Positions 1-11,861 are shown, counted from the stretch's first letter. The stretch is 64,000 nt of DNA from Actinostola sp. cb2023 (GCA_033675265.1 JAUJYZ010000316.1:372001-436000); one strand, 5' to 3'. Numbers and translations: made by a program. The notes: generated from the letters alone by a model not told the origin.

Positions 1-334
1 GAGGCAGGCATAATTAACTGTGGCATTGGATAAACCCATAATCATCAAACGAAATTTAATATCACCACCAAGAAACATTTCTAACTTGATTTCTTGCTCA
101 TCAACAGATATTGTACCTTTCTCAATCAGCCGATTGATTTCATTAAACAGTGTAGTGAATGATGCCTGTAGTGTGTCATATTTGTCAGGCCCATTTATTG
201 TTGCAATGCTTCTGTTGTATTTTGAAGACATGACTCTCTCTCTCCCAACTGAACAGTAAATGAAAACATCATGAAATTAGTGGTGTGGGACATTTTAGCC
301 CCATCGCCACTAATTTAACTTGTATTTTTTTCAT
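1..334. other. no gene recognised
   Basis: Short open frames occur here but show no conserved motif or splice structure. Nothing supported. Confidence 0.4.
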
Positions 335-1393
335 TGTAGCTACTGCCTTCTGGGAAGGCGTAGCTACTATGCCATCGAGTGCGTAAGTAAGTAAGTGTCC
401 AAATTTTCGGGTTGACTCAGATTCCGTTCGGAAAATCCGATTGGAGTGAGTCGAATGACTCGAACAAGCTAGAACGAAGACGAGTGAAGACTAGAAAACC
501 TTTTCACGATGATACCAGATGTATTTTTGTTCTATTCTCGTCTCGACCGGCGTCAACAAGCGACTTCTTATCGATTGCAACCAACGTCCAAGCTACGTTC
601 TTCCATGTGCTCGATGTGTAATGTTTACGTTTAAAACGAGTGAGGTAAAAGTAAGACTCTAGTCTCTATTTGCAATGATTTTGTGCTTTTCTGCATCAGT
701 AATCAAGCACAGCTTTCAGCTGATGTGTCCAGTGTTTCCTCGTAAATAATTGTTCAGGTTTTTTGACAGTCTTTATATAATTTCCACCAGGCAAACGCCG
801 AACCAAGGTGGTTGTTCAGTTCAGTGACGATTACGTACTTGTTTAGCACAGTATTAGAACAGGCATTGCTATTACAATTAGTTACAGTTCTATTATATAT
901 GTTCTCTCAAATAAATGATTGTTACGATTACCAAATGTTCTTGTTGATTAAATAACAGTTATTTTCGTAGCTATTCTCTTCGTGTAGATCAAGGGAGCTG
1001 TGCCAGACTGTTGTTTGTTGTCGATTTCCGTTCATATCGTTTACTGAAAGTACTTGTGTAAAACTTGTGAACACTTGAAATCTCACTCTTAGCTTTGATT
1101 CAAACGTTTGTTTTTATTTTTGTTATTATAGTTCATTATTAAAGCTTACATAAGTTATATATTTATAGCTTTACTTTGTTCAAAAGAGCCACTTCGGTGG
1201 AAATGCAATCATTTACTATTTACATTATCATTTCTGTTACACCAACATCACAACACTATTTCTTTTCACGTTACATTTCTTTTCTCCATAATTTCTTTCC
1301 TTCATTTCTCTCTTTTTATTAATTTTTTTCTCTTGATTATTTCTTAACTCATTGTCTATTCGTTTGATTACTGGCTTCACAGCAGTAGCTACA
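335..1393. mobile_element. TIR element, copy A (non-coding, ~1.06 kb)
   Basis: It begins TGTAGCTACTGC and ends with the reverse complement GCAGTAGCTACA. A second copy lies at 14320-15361 in the same orientation with near-identical sequence over almost its whole length, apart from small indels. A diverged relative with TGGCTACTAT/ATAGTAGCCA ends sits at 5020-5665. No long ORF is present, so this is a non-autonomous element. The similarity and the shared termini are seen directly; the superfamily is unknown. Confidence 0.7.
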
Positions 1394-1740
1394 TGCAGTC
1401 CTATTCTGCCTATTTTTCATTTTGTAGTTGTGGTTGCTCTTTCAAAAGCTACCTGATGTGTCTTCTAAGGGTGGAGTTGGAATTTAGCATTGCCCCAGGA
1501 TATCTGCAAGGAGTTATTTCAATATGATATATTTTATTTAACTCACTTCTAGCTTGCTTAATAATATAGATCTGGGTAGTCCATTTGTTATCATTCACAG
1601 CTCATGGTATATTTCATCCCCAACACAAAATGTGTCCATTAAATATTTAATTTGTTCCACTTTACTTTTTTCATTTTCGCTCAGATGTTCATAGCCTCTT
1701 GCAGTGTAGGGGGTACCATATTTCAAGTAGCCTGCCTTCA

Positions 1741-1834
1741 GGCTCTCATGTGTGTTTTTGGGGGGGAGGGGAAGGGAGGGAAGGAGGGAGAATGGGGAGA
1801 GAAGAAAGGGGATTGGGGAGAGGAAGGGGAGTGA
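1741..1834. repeat. G-rich fragment related to the flank of the 7.1-8.0 kb element
   Basis: A purine-rich stretch following GCCTGCCTTCAGGCTCTC. It matches, in inverse orientation, the polypyrimidine sequence at 8036-8100 next to the right terminus of the element at 7083-8035. This suggests a shared terminal or subterminal module. Confidence 0.45.
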
Positions 1835-1837
1835 TCA

Positions 1838-2035
1838 TATTCGAGCTCGGTTCTCTGACTTTAGGAGCTTAATTGATTCTTCCTGTTTAGATGACTTGGA
1901 CAGGAGATCATCATATTTTTGAGACAAAAATCCCAGCGACTCTTCTAAAGAAGATAATTTCTCTTGATAGATTTCTTTGAAAATCTTTTCTAGGACTTCA
2001 TCCAGATCAGCCTTAGTTAAATAGTCGGATTCCAT
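1838..2035 (-). pseudogene. LINE ORF1 coiled-coil segment (inverted 5' part)
   Basis: A minus-strand frame of about 65 residues beginning MESDYLTKADLDEVLEK has a heptad-like Leu/Ile pattern and reads as an ORF1-type coiled coil. The expected continuation (CxRLQxWLNVLEQYGRREC, an L1/CR1-type ORF1 RNA-binding segment) is on the opposite strand immediately to the right. The two parts therefore look like one ORF1 whose 5' part was inverted. Family assignment rests on motif recognition only. Confidence 0.5.
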
Positions 2036-2136
2036 TTGCTCAATAAATATAAACGTTAAACATGTTAAAGAAGAGGGAAAATATAATAATGTGGAAGAGC
2101 AAACATGGACACATTCAACTACAATGACTACCAAAC

Positions 2137-2345
2137 TACAAATCTCTCAAAAACCGCTGCGATCGTCTACAAACTTGGCTAAATGTCCTTGAACAATATG
2201 GCCGACGAGAATGCCTTGAAATCCGTGGTATCCCGGCGCAGCGTGGAGAAGATTCATCAGAAATCGTTTGCAAGGTTGCTAGCCTTATTGGAGTGGAAAT
2301 TACTTGTGAGGATATGTCTTTGGAGTTATTTCAAGTAAATATCAA
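2137..2345 (+). pseudogene. LINE ORF1 RNA-binding-domain fragment
   Basis: Plus-strand translation from about 2140 contains LEQYGRRECLEIRGIP followed by a Glu/Asp-rich segment and a short helix ending around VEITCEDMS. This matches the RRM-like core of LINE-1/CR1 ORF1 proteins (pattern LEQYxRRxxLEIxGIP). It ends by about 2345 with no RT downstream. With the inverted coiled coil at 1838-2035 it forms a short insertion with a 5' inversion. Confidence 0.6.
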
Positions 2346-3677
2346 GTGAAACTTTTTATAAGGAGAAATAGACAGACACTGCTATTATGTTTTCGCCCGG
2401 GTGTTTTCGTTCACAGGCTACCTTCCCTTTCGCTAATCCTTACCCTAGTGACCCCCACTCATACTTCCAAAACCAAGTGGACTCCCACCCAAAATCCTCC
2501 AACACCTACCCCCAGGTAAATCCCCCCTCCCTACCCAGACGATAAATACTGATAAGGAAAATACCTAAATTATAAAGGCCGAGCCAACACCATGTATACT
2601 TTTCGGGAACATGATGATAATGTGCCAAACAGATGATTGGGCAGCAGATATATTAGCCTACTAGCATACTTGTGTTTTGCAGTGGGGTGATAGTCTGTTA
2701 GTTTATAAAGTTCCATCTTTTAGGAAGGCGGTAATTTGGCATAATTTTTTTTTCACTGTTGATGGACGTAAGAATTTTATTTTCTTGTTAGTGTTGGTTT
2801 TCAATTTTCTTCGTCCAAAATTGTTTTTTTTAATCAAACACAGCCCCATCCGGTAGCCCCATCCATCATTTGCCCACACTTCTGCAAATTGAGTGCAATG
2901 AGCTGAGGTTAGTAGTGTGTACATGTTCCTACTGCGGTATATATATAACTGTTGTCTTACAGTCAGTTTTGTAGTTTTGAGAAGCTTTGAGAAGTGCATG
3001 TTGGACTAGAAATACGCTTCCACCATGGGGTGGCGCGAGCGCAGAAAAGCGACTGACCTTCGCAACCTAGCTAGTTATTTTATCACTCAAAACATAATTA
3101 ACAGTTTTCTTTTTATTCATGTCGTCTTCAAACTAAGCTAAGCAAAACATTCAAGACTTTCCGATTATTTATGATTTAACTGAACGACTTCAAAAGGAAC
3201 CAAAATGTCACGCTACTTACGATAACTAACCTAGCAAGGAAATAAATCGTATTTTCGAAGTCTCAGGGAAATAAAATCTTTATATAATAATATTTCTAGT
3301 AAATAAAAAATTCCCAATGAAACAGTCATTTGTTGTAGTTTCAAGGGTGACTGACATTTTTGAGCTGCAAAATATATTATTTCTGGGGATAAGCAGTTGG
3401 TAGCGTGGCATGTGACGTTGGTTAAAACGCTCAAATGACCATCTTAGACTGCTTATTCGCTGCCGAACGAGAGGGATACCCATCGATTTTACGCCAGAAT
3501 CTAACACCTGTAGATAAAACCCTTCCTGTGAATTGCATTTTAGATCAGATTTACATTCTACTTTTGAGAATTTTAATGTTAAATTAGGTCACATTTTCAC
3601 GTCGCCACGATGAGGGGAAAGTGGGGTTACTTTGAATTCGACTAGTGTACTTGGAATTTTTCAAAAATCAATGGCAT
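2346..3677. other. no gene recognised
   Basis: AT-rich sequence with short unrelated ORFs. I see no splice-supported exon and no TIR pair. Confidence 0.4.
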
Positions 3678-4634
3678 TTAAGGTATCAGGGTACCCCTAC
3701 CGACTGGTATGCATTCAAGACGCCATAAGACAGAATCCGTCCATTTAAACCCCAATAAAGTATACATTTTCTGAAAGCTAAATAAATGGAGATTCCAACT
3801 AATGGTCTACACAAAAGAAACACGCGTTTTAGAAATAAGTGGAGTTCAATGAATTTTCATATAGCGTTATTCGGTGAGTTCCTTGTCAGCCGCATTTGAT
3901 CGGAAATTCAAGATAACTGTCTTTATGTACTCTAGAGATATCAATTATCAAAAGGGTGTCTCCGATTTTCGATAAGTTGCCCCATTGCTTTTTTATTTGC
4001 CGCTAAACTTTCGGTATGCTAAAAATACATTGTTTTTTACTAATCAGTTAATAACTCAAGAAAAAAAGAAAAAATCAAAAATCGGAGACACCCTTTTGAA
4101 GATCAATTATCAGACATGGTTTTTGTGAAGCTCAAAATTTGAGCCTATTTGTTGGCATTTCGTCTTTTGAGAAAAAGCCAAAAGAAAGTCAATGTGCCTC
4201 TGTTTACATAAGAGATTAGTCCATACCATGACAATGTGATCTAATTACTCACTGACAGATAGTGACCAGAGTATCTGTTTTTCAGTCACACAACGTGCAG
4301 TGCTTGTTGCCTAATCATTTCGTGCTTGCGGGAAATTACATACATGGCCAGTACACATTGGTACGGTATTCAAACAAGTGTAATTTCATGTAAACAATCG
4401 TGAAATATTTGCGGGAAGTCTGTTGCGTGACTAATTACCACACTGTGATGTAGGTGTGTGAGTACTCGCTTGTCAACAGCTTTTCCCTTCAAATGAAATC
4501 CAAAATTCGTTTTTTGATTCTAACTTTTTAGGAAAACAATATTTTAAGATTCTGTTTTTTGGAGATGATTTGATTGTCAAAAAATCTCAAAACCGGTGGT
4601 TTGAGAGTTTTTTTGGGGTACCCTGATACCTTAA
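3678..4634. mobile_element. TTAA-flanked non-autonomous transposon (957 bp)
   Basis: It is flanked by TTAA on both sides (3678-3681, 4631-4634). Perfect 16-bp inverted termini read GGTATCAGGGTACCCC at the left and the reverse complement at the right. Inside, two copies of a motif containing GGGTGTCTCCGATTTT face each other near 3952 and 4080. There is no coding capacity. TTAA duplications are typical of the piggyBac and Kolobok superfamilies; which one mobilised it is not determined. Confidence 0.75.
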
Positions 4635-5019
4635 CATTTACACTCACGAAATATAGTTTAGATCTTGGAGTAAAGCACAGGTTCGCACCAGTATTTTTCT
4701 GGAAATGGCGCAAAAAGGTGCAAAAACCTGTCATTTCGGTCCTGTCAAAGGGGCCATAACCATTGATGTTATTCATAGTGAATCAAACTTAGCTGTATTC
4801 ATGGGAGATTTTAATATCAATTTACATAAGTGTGACACAATTAAATTTATTAATATCCTCTCTTCATATTCTTTCCAGCCTCATATTCTCCCTAGAACAT
4901 ATTCACCAACTTACAAAGAAAATTTCAAGAAGCATTGGTATAATTTCTAAACTACGTCATTATACTAATAAATATCTACTGACTCAGCTATATTACTCCC
5001 TTATTTATCCAATTTTTTG

Positions 5020-5665
5020 GCTACTATCTCCATATATGGAGATGTAGCCACTATGCTATCGAGTTGTAAGTCCGTCGGTAAGTAGTCCTAATCTTCGGAT
5101 AGTGTTCGGAATCGGACAGTGATCGGAATTCTTCAATCAACACCGAAGGCCTATATCTGCTCGATGTTTCTTCAATGGACTTTTGTATTTTCGAATATTT
5201 TCGTGCTCATCAAGTTTATTGGCGATAATTTTTGTGGCTATCGAGTTTATCGGCGACAACATCGGCGCTCGACGACATGTTTCGATTGCCGTAAACTCTC
5301 TCGTCTGGTTGTCGACTTATTATCGATTGAAACATGCCTACGTTTCTTCCATGTGCTTTTATTCACACGTTGGTTGAAGGTTTTCACTCTATATTTTCAC
5401 TCTATATTTACTATGATTTTGTGCTATTTTGCACCATTAATCAGGCACAGCTTTCCAGCACTGGGTCAAGTGTTTGTTCGTAAATAATTTGTCCGTTTTT
5501 TTGACGATCTCGGATATTTTCCAGCAGAAAGACGAGCACTTCAAAGTGTCTTGTTTGGCGGCCATGGTCGAGTGATTACTACAGCCCAACACCTCGAGTG
5601 GCTCAGCGTCTGCCGATCCATCTGATATTGTATTGTACCATATTATAGTAGCCACATGCACGCAT
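5020..5665. mobile_element. TIR element, diverged third copy, inserted in LINE
   Basis: It starts TGGCTACTAT and ends near ATAGTAGCCACATGCA. It shares internal blocks with the elements at 335 and 14320, for example the segment around TTTTGTGCTATTTTGCACC and the AATAATTTGTCC region. It interrupts the LINE RT frame between ...YPIF and VTYG.... The exact target duplication is unclear (T-rich). Confidence 0.6.
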
Positions 5666-5734
5666 TGCGGGCCTATTTGTAACATATGGTGCAATTATCT
5701 GGGGTAATACATATGAGTCAAGCTTACGACCTCT

Positions 5735-6154
5735 AATAGGCCATATGCACTAACGGGTCACGTGACCCAACTTTCTCAAATCAAGCAGCAGTGTCAAAAT
5801 GAACTCCAGAAATGAAAAGAGCAGCTCGATATTAGTAAGAAGGCGAAATTTCAGGTCATAACGTCTGACACAGGAGAAATGACATGAAATATAAAATCGA
5901 GTGTTTTCTAATAATTTGTTTGGAAAATGCATTGGATGGCATTTTTTGCCATCCAGCACATTTTTCCATACGAATCTTAATAAAATTTGCAATTTTATAT
6001 TTCATGCCATTTCTGCTGTGTTAAACATTATAAGCTGAAACTTCGCCCTTTTACTAATATCGAGCTGCTCTTTTCATTTCTGGAGTTCATTTTGACACTG
6101 CTGCTTGATTTGAGAAAGTTGGGTCACGTGACCCGTTAGTGCATATGGCCTATT
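5735..6154. mobile_element. palindromic foldback MITE (420 bp)
   Basis: AATAGGCCATATGCAC at the left mirrors GTGCATATGGCCTATT at the right. The inverted arms extend for about 100 bp nearly perfectly and further with gaps. The centre holds a small hairpin (GGATGGCAT...TGCCATCC). It sits inside the LINE relic. The outer TAGGCC-TATGCAC ends resemble those of the foldback element at 45113-46220. Confidence 0.8.
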
Positions 6155-6490
6155 GTACTTCAAAAGCGAGTGGTCAGAGTGATAACATGATCGAAGTTTG
6201 ATGACATTATTTAAAAGCCTAGGTATTTTAAAATTAGTTGACATTATATATTACTTAAATTGCTCCTTCATGTTTAAATTTCACAATAATTTTTGCTGAA
6301 CTTTTAATACCTATATCCTCAAGACAGAAGTACAAAACAAGACTGGCCTGCAGAAATACCTTCTGCATTCCAGCTGCTAGAACAAATTATGGTAATTTTA
6401 ATATTCAATTTAGAGATGCTGCTCTCTGGAATGACTTTCATGATTCTCTTAGGACTCTCAGTTTCTCCAAGTTTAAGCATGTCATTGTCA

Positions 6491-6759
6491 TTAAAGTGGT
6501 TTCATTTATTATACAAAACCACCATTGTGCAAATTATTGACATTTTTTAATCTGGCAAAACGTTTTCTACAATTGATATACATGATAAAGAAGTTATAGC
6601 AAAACCCACTCTGACGTCATCGAATTGGCATATCACGATTTCAATCCTTTATAACTCGCCAATGCGAAGCTCAAATCACAAAATACTGAACCATCCCACT
6701 ATTCACTTCGTATGTAATCGATTTTTAAAAGAAAAAATTTCGTGTCATATACACTTTAA
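6491..6759. mobile_element. degenerate copy of the 47.5 kb TTAA foldback MITE
   Basis: TTAAAGTG at 6491 and CACTTTAA ending at 6759 bound a stretch whose right half closely matches the right arm of the element at 47517-47980 (GACGTCATC... through TCAAATCACAAAATACTGAACC). The left arm is eroded. It belongs to the same family. Confidence 0.6.
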
Positions 6760-7082
6760 GAATAATATGTTTATCTTTATGATAATCTCAATGTCTTGCT
6801 ATTGCTGGTTTGCAATACACGTCACGGCGGCATCTTGGTTGGACTTCAACAAAAGATTGCTCATTAGTGTCTATTGTTTGTTCAACCAACATGGCCGCCG
6901 TGTCTTTATCTCTTGATTCTCAAGGGTTTGATTGCAAACCAAGAATCTAGTCCGATTAGCTCTTTTGGTTATTTCTAGGTAGCTAATACCCTATGTTTGT
7001 ATTATTCTTTCTTCTTAATTAATTATATTATTGTAAATCCTGTGGTATTGAACAAATATTGAAATTGAATTGAAATTGAAAT
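6760..7082. other. no gene recognised
   Basis: Spacer with an ATTGAAATTGAA-type tail near 7060-7080; nothing else supported. Confidence 0.35.
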
Positions 7083-8035
7083 TGAGAGCCTGCCTGCACG
7101 GACGCCATACATTTTCGAGTGCCGCCTCTTGGCACGTGGGGTGTCTCAACCCATCAGTGATTTGTCATCTGTCAGAAAGGCAGCCAATAGCAGTGAAGTA
7201 AAAGGTAAATAAACATTTGAACGAGGTGATATGTTGTGTCGAGCAATGGAAACCGTCTGGTTCACCCCATCGATATCCTTACAGTACATACATAAATTTG
7301 TGTGTGATTCATCCACCAAAATTAAACTTATACGCTTGTGTATTTGGAAAGAATTGTCTTTAAACTCCTTCGCAAACTTTGGATGTAGTTCGGCCGATCT
7401 AAATATCAAATCATGAACTTTGGATGTAGTTCAGCCGATCTAAATAGCAAATCATGATCATAATTGTTGGGTTCTTTCAGAAGATCTTCAATTGAAACAG
7501 CGTCCAGGCCAAAGGACTTCGCTTCTCTCACGGCTGATCTCTAATCAGTTTCAGTTGAATCGGATATATTATTCACCTTCACAAACAGTTGAATTAGAAA
7601 TATGAGGCTTTTACCGAAACCCATAGGTACGGCAAGGACGTCTCGATCATTTAATAGCAATCCAGTAACGGCTTCTGCTTGCAATTGTTCTGGTCGAAGT
7701 TTTGATTTGGTTGTTACGATTACGGGTAATATTTAAAGTCTTTTAGAGAGTCAGCCATGAGTCAAGGTCAGTCGAGGTCTCGAGGAATTATGTCATGTCT
7801 GGCTTATTTCAGTGGTATAAATTCCAATCCATTTACAAATTTATTGTATATTGTATATGTGTCGCAGGGCTCCTTTTGATATCAGAGGCTACTAGCCACT
7901 GACTGGACTACCCTGCTGTTTTATTTGGTTTTAAATAAAGGTGTCTATCTATCTGTCACTCTTAGCCAATGGGAATGCTGCGTTCGCTCACGAACGCATC
8001 TACTCGAAAATGTATGGCGTCCGTGCAGGCTCTCA
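7083..8035. mobile_element. TIR-bounded element carrying a helicase relic (~950 bp)
   Basis: The left end reads TGAGAGCCTGC, a 4-base duplication, then CACGGACGCCATACATTTTC. The right end 8002-8035 is its reverse complement, so the TIRs are about 34 bp. Inside, on the minus strand, is a RecQ-like helicase fragment. No transposase is visible, so it is an internally deleted derivative. A target duplication is not clear. Confidence 0.6.
7150..7716 (-). pseudogene. RecQ-like superfamily 2 helicase fragment
   Basis: Reading leftward from about 7716, the frame contains QAEAVTGLL, then VPMGFGKSL (Walker A, motif I) near 7630, and ILVDESH (motif II, DExH) near 7310. The spacing is far shorter than in a real helicase and at least one in-frame stop lies between the motifs. 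A 39-bp block containing LFRSAELHPKF is tandemly duplicated at about 7377-7455. Motif III onward is absent. RecQ-like ORFs are common transposon cargo in invertebrates, and the surrounding TIRs support that here. Confidence 0.6.
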
Positions 8036-8104
8036 CTTCCCTTCCTCTCCCCAATCCCATCTCTTCTCTCCCCAGTCTCGCTCCCTCTTCTGCAGGCACG
8101 ATTC

Positions 8105-9705
8105 GGCACCGAGGTGACTTGAATGAATGCGCGACAGTGTGTTTGCTCTCATAACTCTAGGTATGATTACTCGCTGACTCTTGAACAGAACTCCATTGTG
8201 GACCGTTATCTCGTTCCGATAGTTCCAATAGTCAATAATGTGCTCTGGTGCTTGCTCTCTTCGTTCTGGCCATCCTGCGAGTACTATGTCTTTCAAGGTC
8301 TGTAGTACTGGATCTTGACATGTGCATTTCTGCAGATGTGCGAGTCGTTCTGGCTTCACTTGGATGAATTCGTAAGGATCGGTGCTGTCTAGCTCGATTG
8401 TGAATACTTCAAACTCATCTCCTTCCTCCTCGGTTGTTGACATTGGAGCTCTGGAGAGATGATCTGCTATATACATCTCTTTGCCTGGCTTATAGCATAC
8501 ATCTAGGTTGTGGCGCTACAATCTGAGAAGCATTCGCTGTAGCCTGCTTGGTGCTGACAGGATTGATTTCTTGAAGATAGCCTGTAGAGGCTTGTGATCA
8601 CTCTCGATCGTTACCATCTCTCTTCTAGCTATGTACTGGTTAAAGCGCTGACAACCGAATACTATAGTTAGACACTCCTTCTCAATTTCTCTGGGTAGCT
8701 GTAAGTGTGCGCAATGCGAATGCAACTGGTTGCCCGTTCTGTAGCAATGTCGCACCAAGGCCAAACTCACTGCCATCGCACTGCAGGGTTACCTCTTCCT
8801 CGATGTTGTAATACTTCAGAACCGGGTGTTGCACCACAAGTTCTTTGACTTCCTGGAAAGCTTTGTCGTGCTGGTGTGACCACAGGAACTGAGCATCCTT
8901 TGCGGTGAGGTCGCGTAGCGGTTTCACAACATCAGAAAGCCTGGGTAAGAACTTAGACAGATAGCTTATGAATCCCAGTAATGTCATCAGCTCCTTCTTA
9001 CATGTAGGTCTAGGCATTTCCTGGATGGCTGACACCTTGGCAAGGTCTGGCTTGAGTCCATTTGCTGTGATGACATGACCCATGAACTTCACTTCCTCTT
9101 TCTTTAGGTTCATCTTGTCCTTGTTGAGTTTCAGCTTAACCTCTCTTGCTCTGTCTAGTAGTCTAACCAGATTTTCGTCATGGTTCTTCTCTGCTTGCTC
9201 TCGGGTTTCTCCACCCTAATACTAAGATATCATCACGCAAGACTTCTATTCCTTGAAGATCATCTAGCTTCTCGTGTAACTTGCACTCAAACTCCTCCGG
9301 TGCTAAGCTCACTCCAAATGGCATACGTAAGTAGCGGTACCTCCCTGATGGGGTCCAGAACGTGGTTTTCAAACTGCTTTCCTCATCTAGTTTCAACTGG
9401 TGAAACCCGTCCTTTGCATCTAACGTGCTGAACACTTTTGCTTTCGCTAGCTTAGGTAATGTCTCTTCAAGTGTTGCCATCTGGTACTTAGGGCGCAATA
9501 CTGCCTTATTTAAATCACGCGGATCCAAACAAATCCTTATCTTGCCTCCTGATTTACTAATCCACTCGGTTGCGAAACTTTCTTGACAATGCCTTTCTTT
9601 TCTAGGTCAGCTATTTTGGCTTTAACCTTATCTTGCAATGCAACAGGAATGCGGCGTGGCGTATGCTGCACTGGCTTAAAGCTGCTATCTACTACAAAAG
9701 TAGTA
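8105..9705 (-). pseudogene. Ty3/gypsy retrotransposon pol relic
   Basis: Minus strand. The order is RT N-terminus (ADLEKKGIVKKV), RT core (DAKDGFHQLKLDEES, YLRMPFG), catalytic region written LRDDILVLG instead of the usual YVDD, and thumb (GLKPDLAKVSAI). RNase H follows (LQCDGSEFGLGATLLQ, IESDHKPLQ), then the start of the integrase HHCC region (RIHSSHLGAE). Frameshifts break it near 9535, 9150, 8780 and 8500. It stops at the right edge of the TIR element at 8035 before any integrase core, and I found no LTRs. It is a dead fragment. Confidence 0.85.
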
Positions 9706-9709
9706 CTAC

Positions 9710-9902
9710 GGTGGCCGAGAGCGGCAATATAAAAAGGCAAAGTGAAAAATGGAACAATTCAAAAAAGTCAGTTAGAAGCAAATTACAAAGTGGGTTTGTC
9801 TTCTCGACTAATTTTACTTTCCCTTATCTGCATTTCGCTTTTCGGAAATCTGCTTTTTCTCCTTTGACATTTACGACAATTTTATTGCCGCTCTCGGCCA
9901 CC
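9710..9902. mobile_element. MITE with 20-bp TIRs (193 bp)
   Basis: GGTGGCCGAGAGCGGCAATA at 9710-9729 is exactly reverse-complemented at 9883-9902. It is non-coding and lies at the 5' edge of the Ty3 relic. No certain target duplication. Confidence 0.75.
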
Positions 9903-9944
9903 TATAAAAATGCCTCGAGCGAGTTTCGCTTATGGCAATTCGAC

Positions 9945-10090
9945 TCGAGGCATTTTGACTTCAGACAGTTTGTCACAAGGAACTTTTACTGAAGCCACTT
10001 TGCCTTCAGTCACTTTTCCTTTTTTCACTTTGCCTTCAGTCACTTTTGCTTTTTTCACTTTGCCACGAAACACTTTTGCACAGGACATTT
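9945..10090. repeat. degenerate short tandem repeat (CACTTTGCC-like)
   Basis: A run of phrases based on CACTTTGCCTTCAGT and CACTTTTCCTTTTTT, imperfectly repeated. The open frame across it is a by-product. Confidence 0.5.
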
Positions 10091-10149
10091 TGGCATGCAA
10101 TATTCAAAAAATGTCAGGCGTTCCTCGCCTAGACACGAGAGTGACTGGT

Positions 10150-10182
10150 AGATAGATAGATAGATAGATAGTTAGATAGATA
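10150..10182. repeat. (TAGA)n microsatellite
   Basis: About eight TAGA units with one TTAGA interruption. Confidence 0.85.
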
Positions 10183-10253
10183 CATTTTATTTCTACACGG
10201 TGGTTCTATCAGTACAAACTGGTTTACATAAAAGCCGTGCTTATATATATATA

Positions 10254-10906
10254 TGAGAGATGTTAGTACAAATAGGGTCTTCAGAACTAAGACCCATTTG
10301 ATGACACGCTTTCCAAAAATTGGAAAGCTTTCTCAAAGTTACATCCGTTCCAAGACCCTATTTGTGCTGGCAATTCTCATGATGTGACTCTTATCCTAGT
10401 ACACAATTACGCACGTACCTTGCCAAAACCACTGACGGACTGAGCGCGATTCTGTCTAGCTTGCATCACAATGAGCGCACGACTCGTCTGCAAAGAACAC
10501 GATTAGTAATTAAAGACGCATTACGGCCATTGTGCTCTCATTGTCGCAATATTCGCTATCAATAAATCTCGAAAATACCGAAGAGAACTACCCTGTCTCC
10601 TATGACGACACAGTATCGTTGCACCACGTGACCGTCAGTCGACATTGATGTGACTCTTAACCTAGTACACAATTACGCACGTACCTTGCCAAAACCACTG
10701 ACAGACTGAGCGCGATTCTGTCTAGCTTGCATCACAATGAGCGCACGACTCGTCTGCAAAGTACACAATTAGTAATTAAAGACGCATTACGGCCATTGTG
10801 CTATCATTGTCGCAATATTCGCTATCAATAAATCTCGAAAATACCGAAGAGAACTACCCTGTCTCCTATGACGACACAGAATCGTTGCACCACGTGACCG
10901 TCAGTC
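10254..10906. repeat. two-module satellite-like repeat, cluster 1
   Basis: Module 1 (~125 bp) runs from GAGAGATGTTAGTACAAATA to GCTGGCAATTCTCAT. It has imperfect inverted ends around ACAAATAGGGTCTT and an inner palindrome CTTTCCAAAAATTGGAAAG. Module 2 (~262 bp) runs from GATGTGACTCTTA to ACCGTCAGTC. Here the order is M1-M2-M2. The same modules recur at 29996-30750 in the order M2-M1-M2-M1. Confidence 0.8.
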
Positions 10907-11049
10907 AGTAAATATAAATTACCTGGAGAAAAACGGGCGGATCTTGCTAGCGCTGCTAACTCTTCAACGTTCAACTAAATAACACTGGGGGAAAAATGAT
11001 ATAAAATAAAAGACATAATTCACGTTATTTTATTAATTGCTTACAGTAA

Positions 11050-11092
<43 letters not shown>

Positions 11093-11861
11093 GATAAAGA
11101 AACTAGCATGATGAGTATGTATACAGAGGAAATGTTAAGAAAAAATCAGATAATAATAATAATAGTATTAATCACTTAACAGTCACTTAAGTTTTGATTT
11201 TTATTTCCTTTCTTAGTTTTTTTATATTTGGATCAATTGATGAAGTTTGAGAAAACTAGACTTCACTTACATTTATTTGGAAATTGTAACTTTATCTTTA
11301 ACGTGCGTTAACATCTGTTAACGAAATAAAAAACATTATTGCTTTTTTGAGAAAATGTTATTAGTTTGATGATGATATGTGTTTTCTTTATCTCTCTCTC
11401 GCTTGTTCTTTGTTTTCTTATTTTGGTATCCCTCTATATTTTGGCCGCCGCGTTGCATTTTGGGATTTCTGATCAGTAATTCTGTTCAAAAATACCACAA
11501 TCCTATCTGTTTGTCCACTACCTACCCCACCCTTAAGATAGCCTTTGACGATTCATACCATACCCCACTGGGTAAATTTTGTACGAAACAAATATGGCGT
11601 CTACCCGACATGTACATACACTCATAGTTCAATGTACAAGGTTAATCGGTAAGTTTTGGAAGTTTTATTGTCTTTTTGAGTGTTTTTTTGGATTGGAATT
11701 CAGTTATCATTGTTCCCATCAGTATATAAATATCTTTGGATGCAGTAATGCCGCTAAAGTCTTAACTTTTAAGTATATAAAATGACTCTTCACAGATCTT
11801 AACATTATAAAACTGTACATAAGCTTATAATACGCTTAAGATTGGTTTTCTTTGCTTCTCC
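10907..11861. other. no gene recognised; AAT microsatellite
   Basis: Contains an (AAT)n run at about 11048-11090. Otherwise AT-rich with no supported ORF. Confidence 0.4.

Larger units (their letters stand above)
4768..6480 (+). pseudogene. LINE relic (endonuclease + RT C-terminus), split by two insertions
   Basis: Plus strand. A piece of APE-like endonuclease contains FMGDFNINL (about 4795-4825). It runs directly into an RT C-terminal segment (KYLLTQLYYSLIYP near 4970-5010), so the RT core is missing. The RT tail resumes after 5665 (VTYGAIIWGNTYE), is interrupted again by the palindromic MITE at 5735-6154, and continues with a VLQKRVVRVI block. A C-terminal block ending near KFKHVI follows (about 6340-6480). 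Frame is continuous if the two insertions are disregarded. It is a decayed CR1/Jockey-like non-LTR element. Confidence 0.7.
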
